In this document: piece after piece, positions 1 through 9,832 of the stretch | Position numbering within the stretch: position 1 is the stretch's first letter | How the letters are laid out: each line of letters opens with the position of its first letter | Source of the DNA: RGIG4097 sp964550635 | GTDB lineage: Bacteria > Bacillota > Clostridia > Christensenellales > CAG-917 | DNA: 64,000 bases | NCBI GenBank assembly: GCA_964550635.1 | Contig: CAZJZV010000003.1 | Coordinates: 1-64,000, forward strand | Direction: 5' to 3' | Notes under the pieces: generated by a model | What the model was told of the DNA's origin: nothing | The model's database searches: none | The model's input: only the letters and a program-made list of their open reading frames with translations | Program-made: the position numbers and the translations under genes

Positions 1-32
1 TTTTAACAACAATGGCTGCAACCCCTTTAAGA

Positions 33-66
33 CAAAAATAGAGCCGCGTGTTCAAACGCGACTCTG
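33..66 (-). terminator. Rho-independent terminator of tRNA-Ser
   Basis: Read on the minus strand, directly after the tRNA 3' end, there is a GC-rich hairpin (arms at about 41-49 and 56-64, GAGTCGCGT against ACGCGGCTC) followed by ATTTTTG. This is the standard form of an intrinsic terminator and ends the single tRNA transcript. Confidence 0.85.
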
Positions 67-68
67 AT

Positions 69-160
69 TGGCGGAGAAGCAGGGATTTGAACCCTGGCTA
101 CGATTCTCTCGTACTACTCCCTTAGCAGGGGAGCCCCTTCGGCCTCTTGGGTACTTCTCC
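69..160 (-). tRNA. tRNA-Ser (anticodon GCU)
   Basis: On the minus strand the sequence begins GGAGAAGTACCC and closes with CTTCTCC, giving a 7-bp acceptor stem, then discriminator G and an encoded CCA. The T arm reads GGTTCAAATCC. The anticodon loop CTGCTAA sits on a stem of CTCCC/GGGAG type and gives anticodon GCU, decoding AGC/AGU serine codons. A long variable arm (TAGTACGAGAGAATCGTA) is present as expected for the serine class. A promoter lies upstream and a terminator downstream, so it is transcribed alone. Confidence 0.97.
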
Positions 161-203
161 ATAGGCGAGGTGAAAAGCGGACTTATTCACATATAGCGTT
201 GAT

Positions 204-233
204 ATAATACCACAAACGACTCGGCATTGTCAA
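204..233 (-). promoter_or_regulatory. Promoter of tRNA-Ser
   Basis: On the minus strand a perfect TTGACA (228-233) is followed after 18 bases by TATTAT (204-209), about 44 bases upstream of the mature tRNA 5' end. It fits a housekeeping sigma promoter. Confidence 0.75.
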
Positions 234-498
234 TAAAATTAATTTGATTACTATCAAAAGATGGGAAGCGGATGCGGCGGAAGGTATGCGATGGTTTATG
301 GATATGTAATAATGGTTTTGAATAGTGCTAAAAATCTGCCAAAAAAATTACACAAGTGTGTAAAAATGGTGGAGTTTTGTAAAGATTGTGTAAAAATTTT
401 GGTTTTTTCAAACTTTTTGTTGAAATTAGGTTGCGTTTATGGGGTGTATCTAATATCATTGTTTCAAGAAAATTACAGTAGGTACTAAGGAGTTTTTT
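234..498. other. AT-rich intergenic region, no convincing gene
   Basis: The stretch between the tRNA promoter and the next gene is AT-rich. It holds a near-palindrome around 348-364 (TTACACAAGTGTGTAA) with a further partial copy of GTGTAAAAAT downstream, which could be a regulator site. A 75-codon open frame at 261-488 has no ribosome binding site, no recognisable composition and no family features, so I do not call it. Confidence 0.5.
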
Positions 499-1584
499 AT
501 GGGACGCAATTACAAAAGATGCGTTGGTAAAATTATCTCGGCATTCGTTTTGGTTTTTGTGGGCATTACCGCTATTCTATCCACCTCAATTGCAGGATTA
601 AGCTCTATATATACATGGGATTCCGGGCAGGGTGAAGTTGGCTCCTTTGACTTCCAAAATAAGACTACCTACATGAATCTTTTCCCTGAAGAAGACCTTA
701 TCTATCCCGGGGATAGCGGGAGTGCGGTATTCTCCCTTCCCAACTTCGCAGGATTTACGCCCGTATGGAGCGTATCCGAGACAAACGAGAGCAATATTCC
801 CGTGGTTATTTATATTGGCAACGTATATTATTCCAAGTACGATTTTGAAGACAGTGCATACATAAAAATAGCAGACGGCAGTTACGTATCTTGTGCGGAT
901 ATATCCAATGACAAGACCACGTTGCTTACCAAAGTACAAGACGGGGCGGAAATAAACTGGATATGGCCGAATAAACTATATGAGTTAAGCGGAGAGAGTT
1001 ACGTGGAGAGTACTTCCACTGCCGCTACCGAATATATTGCACATAACACTACGTTATGTTCCGCCGTATACTCTTTTGACGAAGCCTTTGCGGATGCGTT
1101 GTCTGGTATTACGGTTGGCGGATTTGCGCATGCACCCAAGGCATACGTTACGTCTAATGAAGCCGCCGAAACGCAAACGGTATTAATGATAGACACCACC
1201 ACGCCGATAAATTCCGATAACAAGATAACCTGCACGAACGGTTTGTATTATGCCAACGGAACGGCTATAACCCTTATACAGAACGGTGTTGCGGTTACCC
1301 CTGATGCGGAGACCGCCATATCCAAGGATGATTATTATGCATTCCTTGTAACAGACAGTGGGACTCTTACCATAACCGCATTTATGAACGGATTAGGAGA
1401 AAGTTATGCGGATAGATACCGTGTTTCCATTGAGGCATACGGCATAACCGAAACCGATACGGAAAATGAATATACCCTTGCGGACGAGAATCCCAGATTC
1501 CGCATAGTTAAGGTATACCCCACCGCAGACGGCAACAGAGCAACAATAAGTCTGAAATTCTCCGCCGTTGTTTCCACGGACTAA
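499..1584 (+). CDS. Secreted protein of unknown function
   Basis: 361 residues, preceded by a good ribosome binding site (AAGGAG, 7 bases before ATG). The N terminus is a signal peptide: KRCVGKII, then a hydrophobic run to about residue 33. The mature part is rich in Tyr, Ser, Thr and acidic residues, with a stretch at about 38-80 (GEVGSFDF ... LIYPGDSGSAVFSL) that loosely recalls the TasA/camelysin type of secreted beta-sandwich fibre protein. That likeness is weak and no SipW-type peptidase gene is nearby. No cell-wall anchor or transmembrane segment is visible at the C terminus. It stands alone between the tRNA and a terminator. Function not recognised. Confidence 0.75.
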   Translation: MGRNYKRCVGKIISAFVLVFVGITAILSTSIAGLSSIYTWDSGQGEVGSFDFQNKTTYMNLFPEEDLIYPGDSGSAVFSLPNFAGFTPVWSVSETNESNIPVVIYIGNVYYSKYDFEDSAYIKIADGSYVSCADISNDKTTLLTKVQDGAEINWIWPNKLYELSGESYVESTSTAATEYIAHNTTLCSAVYSFDEAFADALSGITVGGFAHAPKAYVTSNEAAETQTVLMIDTTTPINSDNKITCTNGLYYANGTAITLIQNGVAVTPDAETAISKDDYYAFLVTDSGTLTITAFMNGLGESYADRYRVSIEAYGITETDTENEYTLADENPRFRIVKVYPTADGNRATISLKFSAVVSTD

Positions 1585-1611
1585 CCGAAAAACAAAACTA
1601 ACGTACATAGC

Positions 1612-1644
1612 AAAACAGACAACCGATTTGGTTGCCTGTTTTTG
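1612..1644. terminator. Bidirectional terminator between convergent genes
   Basis: A hairpin with arms 1613-1624 and 1630-1641 (CAACC/GGTTG core, one mismatch) is followed by a T run on the plus strand and has an A run upstream that serves as the T run on the minus strand. It lies between the convergent stop codons at 1584 and 1656. Confidence 0.8.
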
Positions 1645-1655
1645 TATTGTGCGGA

Positions 1656-3329
1656 TTAGGCGGGGTGTTTTTTGGAGTGGGTGGGTTTTAGCCACAGGGT
1701 GCCTTTGTTGATTGCGGTGAAGACGATTAAGATAATGGCAAGGATAAGTGCGGAGATGGTGCCGCCGCCTATTTGTGCAGAGAATATGGCGTCGACGTTT
1801 TCTTTTTCGAACACCGAATTTGCCAAAGAGCAAGTCACTGCGGAGCAGATTAGAGACGCGCAGATAAACAGCGCGACGAATGCCAAGGCGACGTGACTGA
1901 GTTTGGATTTTTTGTCGAGCATAGCAAGGCAGACGAACATGCCCAAGAACAGCAATGCAATCGGGACGACGAAGTATCCCAAAGCAAGTGCGCCCGAGTT
2001 CGTATATCCGATTTCTGCGATGACAGCCTGCCCAATCACTGTTTCGTAGTAGTAGCCGTAGTATGGGCTGTAATAGTTGACGTATTCTTTCGGGTGCTCG
2101 AAGTGGAACGCGTCGGAGTCGCCTTCAAGATATCCGCCGTAATGCCCCGGATTAACGTACTCATAATAATCGCCGACAAGGTGGTGGAGATATTCAATTG
2201 TGTGTTCGGCATACACGTCGTAAACGCTGTCATTGCCAACCATCTCGTCCAATTCTTCGACGTCGGCGGCATCGAAGATAATTTGGATGGGTGCGGAATT
2301 GTTTACGGGGAAGTAGAACGTATAGTTGGAGTCGTCGTATTCGACGTTAAACTCTGCGGAGATAGAAGGAGCGAAACAACAACCCGCTATGATGATGGAA
2401 AGGGATACGGCGATGGCTTTCGGGATTATGAGTTTCAATTTGCCGTCTTTTTTGAGTTGCACGGCATTGGAAACGAGCATAACTACGAGTGCCAAACAGG
2501 CAAAGAAGATTGTTGCAATCAAACCGCCTGCGATTTCGAAAGTGCCGATAAGAGCCGATGAAGAATAGAAAATTGCCAATGCCAAGAACAGATACATTGG
2601 GAATAGTATTGCGCAACTGAATTTGAACTCTTTTTTCAGAATTGCGAAAATTAGAGATATGACGGACAACACCAGCATCACCGACGAGAACAAAACGTTG
2701 ATCAAGAGCATTGCCGCGGGGAAAGAGAAAGTGCTTTTCCCTGCGAAGTCTCCTTCAAGACTATATCGATATTCGAGTTCCAAAAAATAGATTTCTTTTT
2801 CTTGTTTTTTAAGAGCATTATAGACGGATTTTCTGATGACGCCACCGTTTTCAAACAGTGATTCGTTTTCCTCGTCGAGTTTTTCGTAGAGATCCGCCAA
2901 TTTTTCTTCCGCTTCTTCCTCGTCGTAGTTTCTAGAAAAAGCAGGGAGCAGGGACATGACGTCCGTCGGGAATATGCTTACTTCCTCGTACGCAAATCTG
3001 TATTGCGGAATGGTATAAACGGGGCAGAATGCCAAGATGAACATCAAGGCACAGAATGCGACGATCAAAGCACGTTTGAAAATCGAGCGTTTATGCTCGT
3101 CTTTTGAAGCGGTGACCACTTTATCTTTGAAAGATTGATTGGTCGGGGTTGTTTCGGGTTCGCTGACTTCTTCCAAGATTATCTCTTCGTCGGGTTGCAC
3201 TTCAATGAGTTCTTCTTCTGGTTGAGTCGCTTGCTCTGTGGGGTGAACGGATTTGCCGCAGAACGGGCAGAAAGCGAATCCGCTAATAGTTGGTTTTCCG
3301 CAATGCGGACAAACGGACATGTTATCCAT
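1656..3329 (-). CDS. Zinc-ribbon membrane protein
   Basis: 557 residues. The N terminus carries two CxxC pairs (CPHCGK at about 7-12 and CPFCGK at about 21-26), the pattern of the zinc-ribbon domain found at the start of many Clostridia membrane proteins. After an acidic linker come hydrophobic segments: one near 87-108, a long extracellular-looking loop, a block of three to four helices around 210-320, a Tyr-rich exposed region around 350-440 and a final set around 450-545. The start is ATG with AAGGAGG 7 bases upstream. It is monocistronic, between its own promoter region and the terminator at 1612-1644. The exact function is unknown; zinc-ribbon proteins of this layout are usually annotated only as hypothetical membrane proteins. 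Confidence 0.8.
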   Translation of the reverse strand: MDNMSVCPHCGKPTISGFAFCPFCGKSVHPTEQATQPEEELIEVQPDEEIILEEVSEPETTPTNQSFKDKVVTASKDEHKRSIFKRALIVAFCALMFILAFCPVYTIPQYRFAYEEVSIFPTDVMSLLPAFSRNYDEEEAEEKLADLYEKLDEENESLFENGGVIRKSVYNALKKQEKEIYFLELEYRYSLEGDFAGKSTFSFPAAMLLINVLFSSVMLVLSVISLIFAILKKEFKFSCAILFPMYLFLALAIFYSSSALIGTFEIAGGLIATIFFACLALVVMLVSNAVQLKKDGKLKLIIPKAIAVSLSIIIAGCCFAPSISAEFNVEYDDSNYTFYFPVNNSAPIQIIFDAADVEELDEMVGNDSVYDVYAEHTIEYLHHLVGDYYEYVNPGHYGGYLEGDSDAFHFEHPKEYVNYYSPYYGYYYETVIGQAVIAEIGYTNSGALALGYFVVPIALLFLGMFVCLAMLDKKSKLSHVALAFVALFICASLICSAVTCSLANSVFEKENVDAIFSAQIGGGTISALILAIILIVFTAINKGTLWLKPTHSKKHPA

Positions 3330-3398
3330 AGTAATCCTCCTTAATGTATAATCACTAATATAATTATAATACTATGCCATATAATAGTCAACAGTGTA

Positions 3399-3437
3399 CA
3401 AAAAAATTGCATATACCGTGACGTATATGCAATTTTA
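3399..3437 (-). terminator. Terminator of the surface-protein operon
   Basis: On the minus strand, 30 bases after the stop at 3466, TTGCATATAC pairs with GTATATGCAA (10 bp, 6-base loop) and is followed by a run of seven T. It ends the operon that starts at 15432. Confidence 0.85.
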
Positions 3438-3465
3438 TGTTTTTATTCGGTTTTGCCGGTTGTGG

Positions 3466-6400
3466 TTAGGACCAGACGGTGCCGTTGTAGGTGAAGGTTT
3501 TGGAGGTGGTTAGGGGGGTGGTGGAGTTGTCGGCGTTGACTAGGAGGGCAGTTTTGGCGATGGAGGCGGTTTCGTGGTATTCGGCATTGAGTTTGTTCCA
3601 TATCTCCGTACCTGCGGATGCACCGTAGCCTTCGGACGTCGTTATGGACAGGACACTGTCGCTTGCGACGGTTACCGTTGCGCCGTTTTCGGCGTGGATT
3701 TCACCGCCGAAGCCGGAGTAGTAGTAATCCGAAGAGAATAAACCACTGTCCTTTGTAGACTTTTGCAAATTCATGGTGCCCGCAAGGGTGAAGATAGCGT
3801 CTCCTTTGCCGTCGGGGTATGCTCTTATGCCAGAAAAGGGAATACTATCATTCCAGTCGCTATCCTTGTAGAAGGTGAGTTGAGAGTCAATTTTGTTCGA
3901 CGTATCAAGATTGAGTGTTGTGCCCGGGGCGATGTACAAAGACGAGCCGGGGAGGAATTTGAAACGGGACTTGACGGTGGCGGTGCCCGAAAGCAAGTTC
4001 AAACTGTAACGATAGTTGACGGGGAAGAATACACCCGACGTGTCTATAGTCGTAGGCGTAAGGAAAACTGTCAGCGACATTGACAAGCTACCCGACGTGA
4101 CGTCGCCGTGGATATTGAGAGTGGTTTTTCCGTTTTCGAGTCCGCCCGCGACGTAGATTTTTTCGATATAACCGCTCGTGAGATTAAGAAGCGCTTTCGA
4201 CGTTGCAATCATTATTGCGGTCGTTGAGTTGTGTGAGCTATTTGCATATAAGTCTGCATATGCGACGACGCTACTTCCCGCATAGATGAGTTGACGGCAT
4301 TGCACGTTGGGCATTTCGTACTCGTTGAAAGGAGAGATTTTACCTTTGTCATAAGAACCGACCGTGGACGTGCCGCCTCTAAAGTCGATGATGGCGAAAG
4401 GTGCGTACATGGTCGCTCCGCTATTGATTGCGAGAGTGCCTTCGCCCTTGATATATCCGCGCACACCGACGTTTGAACCGCTATTGAGATTGATAATTCC
4501 GTTGTTGATGATTTGGCTATGGATTCCAGAGGTGTGCCCGTTCAAGTTTTGACCTTTCGCGCCGAGCATACCGCGGATGATGAGATTGCCGTTGACGTTT
4601 ACGGTTACACCTTCCAAGACGGTGAGTTTATATTTGATATAAGAAGCGTCGTTGTCAACGTAGGTCTTTGCGCCTTCGCTATACGTGGGGGTTTTCGCAT
4701 CGCCGGTATCGGCATCGTAGCCTGTGATGCTGAAGGTTACACCGCTTGCAAGGCTTGCGTTGCTTGCTATGAACGCATTTCCGAACAGGGTGATCGTTCC
4801 GCTCGTCACGAGAGAGAGCGCATCTTCGACGGTGTAGTGAGTGCCGCCGAAGTCCACGCTGTAGACCTTGAAGGTGACGACGGTTGATGCGGAAGAGTAG
4901 TTTGTGGTTTCGGGCAGGGACACGCGCACGCGGTAGACACCGCCGTCCACGACGTTTGTTTTGGATGCGGGGGAAGTGATTGCGTAGGCAAACGAACCGC
5001 CGTCCGTATTATTGTGGGTGAGATTTGAGCCGATAAGGCTTGTGTGGTTGATTACGCTACCCGTCCAATCGGTGCCGACGATACCGTTCCAAGTCGCGCT
5101 CGCGCTTTCGGTGGGGGAGATTGTTGCGGTCGCCTTTGCAAGGTTGATTTTGACGTTCACGTTGTAGGGCAGATAGTTGAGAGTATCCGCGCAGTAGGTT
5201 GCGGGATAGCCGACGCTATTCTTGTCGCAAGTGGGGGTGACGGTTGCATCTTGCCAAGTGAAAGCGGTGCCTTCGAGAGAGTAGTTTGCAAGGGTCGCGG
5301 TGGGGGAATAGGTGCCCGCCAGAGACAACTTCCCGAGAGCGACGTTTACGGCATCCGCGGAGTAGGTCGCCTTTTCTACGGTGAGAGTTTGCGCGTCTCC
5401 TATCGTCACGACGTAGTCGTTGAGAGTTGCGCAGGTCACGTTGTAGGTGTAGGAGCCGACGTTTGCGCCCTTGTAGTAATTCGTGGTGAAGTCGACTTTA
5501 CCGTCAAGGATTGCGGTCGTATCGCCTGCGACTAGTCCCGTTGCGTTGTAGGTGAATGCGGGCACGTCGTCTCCGTACTTGATTGCGGAGTGGGAATTTG
5601 CGGTGAGAGTGAGAGCCGCTTTTGCGACGGACAGAGTCGCGGGAGAGTAGGCAAATTCGTAGTTGTCTGCGGTGAGCCCGCTCAAGGTCAAGGGGAGATT
5701 GCCCGCTTGTTTTTTGGTGATATAGGGGCAGGAAACGGAGAGCGTACCGCCGATGACGGATTCGCCGTCCGACTTCTTGAATCCGCTATAACTCACGGTG
5801 AAAGACGGGAAGTCGTCGCCGTAGGTTATTTGAAGAGTATCGTTCAAAGTGACGGTTAAAGTTGCTTTTTTAATTGTTACAACACCGCTTTGTGTCGTAA
5901 CCGCATATTTTGCGTTGCCGTCGTCGATTGCGTTTATCGTGTGGTTTCCGACGTTTTCGGACGGGAGCGACGAGAAGGATACGGCAAGCGTATCACCGCT
6001 CACAACACTGCCCGAAGTCACTTCGTAGGAAAGGGTGATTTGGTCGCCGTAAGTCACGGTCAAGTCCTTTGCCTTAACAGTGATAGGACGCGCGGCCAAG
6101 GTCATCTTGACGGCGTTTGTCGCAACGGTATAGTTTCCGCTCGTGACGGTCGCGGTTGTGGAATACTCTTTGAGAGCGTCCGCATTCGTTGCGGTGTAGC
6201 CGACGGGCAGGACGGTGATGAATTGTCTTGCGTTTTCGTCGTCAATCGTGTAGCCCGAATACGCCGCCGCTCTGTCACCGTACACAGTTGTGTAATTTCC
6301 GCCGGATACGTTGACGGACTTGGGGTTGACGGTGAGAGTGCCGTTCACGGTCGTAACTTCGTAGTTGGAATTTTCGGTGTAGGTCACCGAAAGAGGATAG

Positions 6401-9400
6401 GAGCCTGCATTCGAATTTGCCGCGGGCATAGCGACGGAGATTGCAAGCACGTTAGCCGTTTCGTCCGCGGGCAAAATGCCGTCTCCGCCAACGGTGTAGG
6501 TCTCGTCAACCGTGAATGCGCTTCCGTAAGTGGCGGAGAGATTTTTGGCGGTCAGGGTGACCTTTCTCGCCTTGATCACGAAATTGAAACTGCCTTGATA
6601 TGGCGTCTTGCCTTCTTCTTCAAGGGTGTAGTTTATCGTGTAGGTGCCTGCGTTCACGAACGTGGGTATGTTGGCGGTCGTCGTGCCGTTATATGAGTAA
6701 GTCGCGGTGACGTCGGGAGCGGCGGTGACGGTCGCGCCGTGGGCCGCTCCGTCGTAAACGTGGGTGAGATTGGTGACGGTGTGGTCGATCGGGATCTCTT
6801 TGACAACTACGTTGAGAATGTAATCGAAGACGTAGAGATTGCTCACGTCGGTGCCGTCTTTGTTGACTGCTTTCAGGTCGGACGCCGTGAAGTCGTCCGC
6901 ACTGTCGTAAGTGCCGATTTCCGCGGATTTTGTGGAAATCGTACCGCTGAATACGTCCCCTGCGAACGCTCCGCTCACGTACGCGGTGATGCTGAACGAG
7001 TAGGGATTTTCGGTCTTTGCAACGTTGGTGTTTTCGTGGGTGATAGTAGCGGTGCGCGCGGTCAAAGTTATATTTCCGTCCTCAAACGTGAAAGCATAGT
7101 TTTTGTTCGTCATCGACACCGAAAGGGTGGCGTTTTGGCAGTCCCCCGCCGTGTAGTCGGTCGTGTAAGTCGGGGTGGGATTGTCGCCGTTCACAAACTC
7201 GCCGCTCGTGACGGTGTAGGTGAGTGCGGAGAAATCGAGAGCATTGCCGTAGACGACTTGCGTATCGTCCGCTTTCACGGTGATAGCGCGTTTTTCGACG
7301 GTCAGTGTGCCTTTCACAACCGTCAAATCGTAGTTGCCGTCGGAGATAGTGGCGGTTATGTCGTAGTCGCCCGTTTCGCTTGCGGAAGTGTATTCGCAAG
7401 AGTAGGTGACGGCGGGAGTGTACGCGTCGTCCGCATATGCGGAAGTAAACGCGGGAATTTCGTCACCGTAGGTGACGGATTTGTCGTCTATCGTCAGAGT
7501 GATGGAACGTTTTGAAACGGTAAGGGTGCTTTCGCCCGCGGAAAGCGTATAGTTGTCTACTCCGTCCGCAAGGGATGCGCCTACCGCGTAGTCCCCGCCG
7601 ATTGCAAGGGCGGTGAAGGTTTCTCCCGATTTGTAGACTATAGTTTCGCCTTTTGCGATATAGAGATAGGCAACGTCCGCGAAGTCGTCCGCTTCGTAGA
7701 GTCCCGACGCGGTGTAGTTGAATACGGGGGCATCGCCGTATACCGCGGTGATTGCGTTGATAGCGACGGTGAGCGTCGCGGGGTTGACGGTCAGGAGACT
7801 ATCGTTTGCGCTCACTTCGTAGTTGAGATAAGCACCGTGCGTATCGTTTTCAAGAGCGGGGGTGATTGAATAGTCGCCCACGTCGTCGCCGATTGCGTAG
7901 TCCGTCGTGAGTTTGACGGAAAGAGAATCGTAAGTCGTGCCGACGATTTGATATTTCGTGCCGTCAAGCGCAAATGCCGTATCGCCGTAGGTCGCGGATT
8001 GCGCAAGGGCGGTGAGGGAGATTTTCGCTTTCGCTATGGACACGTCGAAACTTCCGCTCGCTTCATTATGGTTTGCGCGCGCGATTTTATAGTATACCAC
8101 GTAGTCACCCGCGTTTCTCAATGATAGCGTAGTGCTATACGTGCCGTCTAATGCGGTCGAATAGGTCACACCGCTTTCGCTTGCCAATGATTCGGGGATA
8201 ACGCTATGCGCCGTGCCGTCGTATGCAAGATTGAGTTTTGCGGGTGCGACGTAGTCTATATCCGCTTTGTCAATCGCGATTGCGGTTGTGAAAGAAACCG
8301 CATAGTTTTGAAGGACGTCGTTTGAATTTTCGTCGACAATCGAAAGAGTTTTTTCGACGTCGCTATCCGAGTAGTCACCCGCGGATGCGGACTTCGTCGA
8401 GAGAAAAAGGGACAGGACGTGTCCTGCAATCAATCCGTCGAAATCGCTTGTCGCATAGGTTTTCGTGAATGCGTTTCCGTCGTAGGTCTTGCTTCCGCCA
8501 AGGGTGGATTTCGCGGTCACGGCTTTCTTGCCGACAATGATTTTCGCGGTGATACCTTGGTCGGTTTCGCCCTTGATTTCGTAGTTGTCCGCGGTGAGTC
8601 CGCTTGCGGACACGGGGTATTCGCCGACAGGGGACAACGCCACGTAACTCGTGCTAAACGAGAGTGCCGTAGAGTTTATAACGCTTTCGTCGTCATCGTA
8701 GACAAAACCGTTGAAAGCGAAGTCGATTTCGGGAAGATTGTCGCCGTAAACAATGTTTATATTCTCAAAACTTGCATATAAAACTGCTTTTGTGATGATT
8801 ATCGGCGTGACGGCGGAGGATTTGTTGCTCGTCAAAACACCGTCCGTAGCAACCGCTTCACAACGCACGGAATGGTTGCCCGCGGGAAGATCGGATACGG
8901 TGATTTCATTGCCTTCACCGATTTTTTCGTCGCCGATATACCAAGTGAAAACGTAGGACACACCGTCGTAGTCGTCAGTGACGGTAGCATTAAGAGTTAC
9001 GCCGTCGCCGTAGGTCGCGGTGAAAGATTTGTCGCCCGCGTCGGTCACTGCGGGGACGGACGGAGCAATCAACGAGTAGGTCGCAAAATAGGTTTCGTTT
9101 GCGCTTATCGTCGCACCGCTTTCAAACGCTTTGCCGTTTGCGGTTTTCCAACCGATGAAAGTGTAGCCGTCCTTTTCGGCAGGGTTTGACGGAGGAGCGA
9201 TGAGGTCGCCGTCCCCGCCTTCAATCGTCTTGACGACGGTGTCGCCGTCTTGGAATTTCACGGTGTAGGAGGTGTTTCCTATGCGCGCGTAGATTGTCGT
9301 TTCTTCGGTCACGACAAGGTCGGTCAGGTCGGTTTGCCAACCAAGAAAACGCATGTCTTTTTCAAGCTTGCTCGCAATGGTTTCTTCGCTTGGCGGAGTC

Positions 9401-9786
9401 ACGACCGAGCCGTAGGGCAGGGATTGTTTTTCAATCAGGGTGACTTCGTCGAGCATGAAATAGACGTTGTATTTTTTCGCCGTCCATTGCGCGTACAAGG
9501 TTGCGCCGTTTTCCACGAGTTTGCCGAGTTTCACTGTCCCTTCGCGGTCGAGCGTCCAATACGCAAAATCGTAACCCGTGCGAATAGGCGGAATAAGTCT
9601 GCCGATATTTTTCGGGTTTATCGTCTTTTCAACGGGCGCGGAGCCGTCATTGTAGTCGAGCACGACCACGACGCTTTCGGTTTGCTCCGTTTGGATTTCG
9701 TCCGAATTGCACGCCACGAGCATACATATGCACGTGATAGTCAGTGCGATAATCAGTGCGAGTTTGAACAGTTTGTTGTTTTTCAT
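3466..9786 (-). CDS. Giant lipoprotein with InlB-type and MBG-type repeat modules
   Basis: 2106 residues from the ATG at 9786, chosen because GGAGAGGAGGG precedes it; the frame stays open 27 codons further up without a start signal. Residues 1-26 are a lipoprotein signal peptide ending in the lipobox LVAC (Cys26). Next come about three InlB B-repeat-like units (RTGYDFAYWT ... LYAQWT; KDGYTFIGWKT) to about residue 240, one Ig-like unit, then about 14 modules of some 75-90 residues with the MBG-family hallmarks (YGD or YDG near the start, a terminal LTV(E/N)K(R/A/P) strand). The last 450 residues are Gly/Ser/Asn-rich and look like a beta-solenoid. No LPXTG or transmembrane anchor is seen, so tethering would be by the lipid. 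It is last in an operon with an ABC exporter and another large secreted protein. Adhesion or surface-layer building is inference. Confidence 0.85.
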   Translation of the reverse strand: MKNNKLFKLALIIALTITCICMLVACNSDEIQTEQTESVVVVLDYNDGSAPVEKTINPKNIGRLIPPIRTGYDFAYWTLDREGTVKLGKLVENGATLYAQWTAKKYNVYFMLDEVTLIEKQSLPYGSVVTPPSEETIASKLEKDMRFLGWQTDLTDLVVTEETTIYARIGNTSYTVKFQDGDTVVKTIEGGDGDLIAPPSNPAEKDGYTFIGWKTANGKAFESGATISANETYFATYSLIAPSVPAVTDAGDKSFTATYGDGVTLNATVTDDYDGVSYVFTWYIGDEKIGEGNEITVSDLPAGNHSVRCEAVATDGVLTSNKSSAVTPIIITKAVLYASFENINIVYGDNLPEIDFAFNGFVYDDDESVINSTALSFSTSYVALSPVGEYPVSASGLTADNYEIKGETDQGITAKIIVGKKAVTAKSTLGGSKTYDGNAFTKTYATSDFDGLIAGHVLSLFLSTKSASAGDYSDSDVEKTLSIVDENSNDVLQNYAVSFTTAIAIDKADIDYVAPAKLNLAYDGTAHSVIPESLASESGVTYSTALDGTYSTTLSLRNAGDYVVYYKIARANHNEASGSFDVSIAKAKISLTALAQSATYGDTAFALDGTKYQIVGTTYDSLSVKLTTDYAIGDDVGDYSITPALENDTHGAYLNYEVSANDSLLTVNPATLTVAINAITAVYGDAPVFNYTASGLYEADDFADVAYLYIAKGETIVYKSGETFTALAIGGDYAVGASLADGVDNYTLSAGESTLTVSKRSITLTIDDKSVTYGDEIPAFTSAYADDAYTPAVTYSCEYTSASETGDYDITATISDGNYDLTVVKGTLTVEKRAITVKADDTQVVYGNALDFSALTYTVTSGEFVNGDNPTPTYTTDYTAGDCQNATLSVSMTNKNYAFTFEDGNITLTARTATITHENTNVAKTENPYSFSITAYVSGAFAGDVFSGTISTKSAEIGTYDSADDFTASDLKAVNKDGTDVSNLYVFDYILNVVVKEIPIDHTVTNLTHVYDGAAHGATVTAAPDVTATYSYNGTTTANIPTFVNAGTYTINYTLEEEGKTPYQGSFNFVIKARKVTLTAKNLSATYGSAFTVDETYTVGGDGILPADETANVLAISVAMPAANSNAGSYPLSVTYTENSNYEVTTVNGTLTVNPKSVNVSGGNYTTVYGDRAAAYSGYTIDDENARQFITVLPVGYTATNADALKEYSTTATVTSGNYTVATNAVKMTLAARPITVKAKDLTVTYGDQITLSYEVTSGSVVSGDTLAVSFSSLPSENVGNHTINAIDDGNAKYAVTTQSGVVTIKKATLTVTLNDTLQITYGDDFPSFTVSYSGFKKSDGESVIGGTLSVSCPYITKKQAGNLPLTLSGLTADNYEFAYSPATLSVAKAALTLTANSHSAIKYGDDVPAFTYNATGLVAGDTTAILDGKVDFTTNYYKGANVGSYTYNVTCATLNDYVVTIGDAQTLTVEKATYSADAVNVALGKLSLAGTYSPTATLANYSLEGTAFTWQDATVTPTCDKNSVGYPATYCADTLNYLPYNVNVKINLAKATATISPTESASATWNGIVGTDWTGSVINHTSLIGSNLTHNNTDGGSFAYAITSPASKTNVVDGGVYRVRVSLPETTNYSSASTVVTFKVYSVDFGGTHYTVEDALSLVTSGTITLFGNAFIASNASLASGVTFSITGYDADTGDAKTPTYSEGAKTYVDNDASYIKYKLTVLEGVTVNVNGNLIIRGMLGAKGQNLNGHTSGIHSQIINNGIINLNSGSNVGVRGYIKGEGTLAINSGATMYAPFAIIDFRGGTSTVGSYDKGKISPFNEYEMPNVQCRQLIYAGSSVVAYADLYANSSHNSTTAIMIATSKALLNLTSGYIEKIYVAGGLENGKTTLNIHGDVTSGSLSMSLTVFLTPTTIDTSGVFFPVNYRYSLNLLSGTATVKSRFKFLPGSSLYIAPGTTLNLDTSNKIDSQLTFYKDSDWNDSIPFSGIRAYPDGKGDAIFTLAGTMNLQKSTKDSGLFSSDYYYSGFGGEIHAENGATVTVASDSVLSITTSEGYGASAGTEIWNKLNAEYHETASIAKTALLVNADNSTTPLTTSKTFTYNGTVWS

Positions 9787-9832
9787 AGTACCCTCCTCTC
9801 CCCTGAGTAGGTATGGTTGGATGCCATAGTCT

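Noticed and set aside
261..488. 75-codon open frame before the first secreted protein
   Set aside because: No ribosome site, odd residue composition and AT-rich low-complexity sequence; likely non-coding.
4513..9810. Series of long plus-strand open frames (for example 5890-6696 and 6739-7515)
   Set aside because: They are antisense to the repeat-rich lipoprotein gene; their valine/arginine/glycine-rich repeats are reverse reading of MBG modules and lack ribosome sites.
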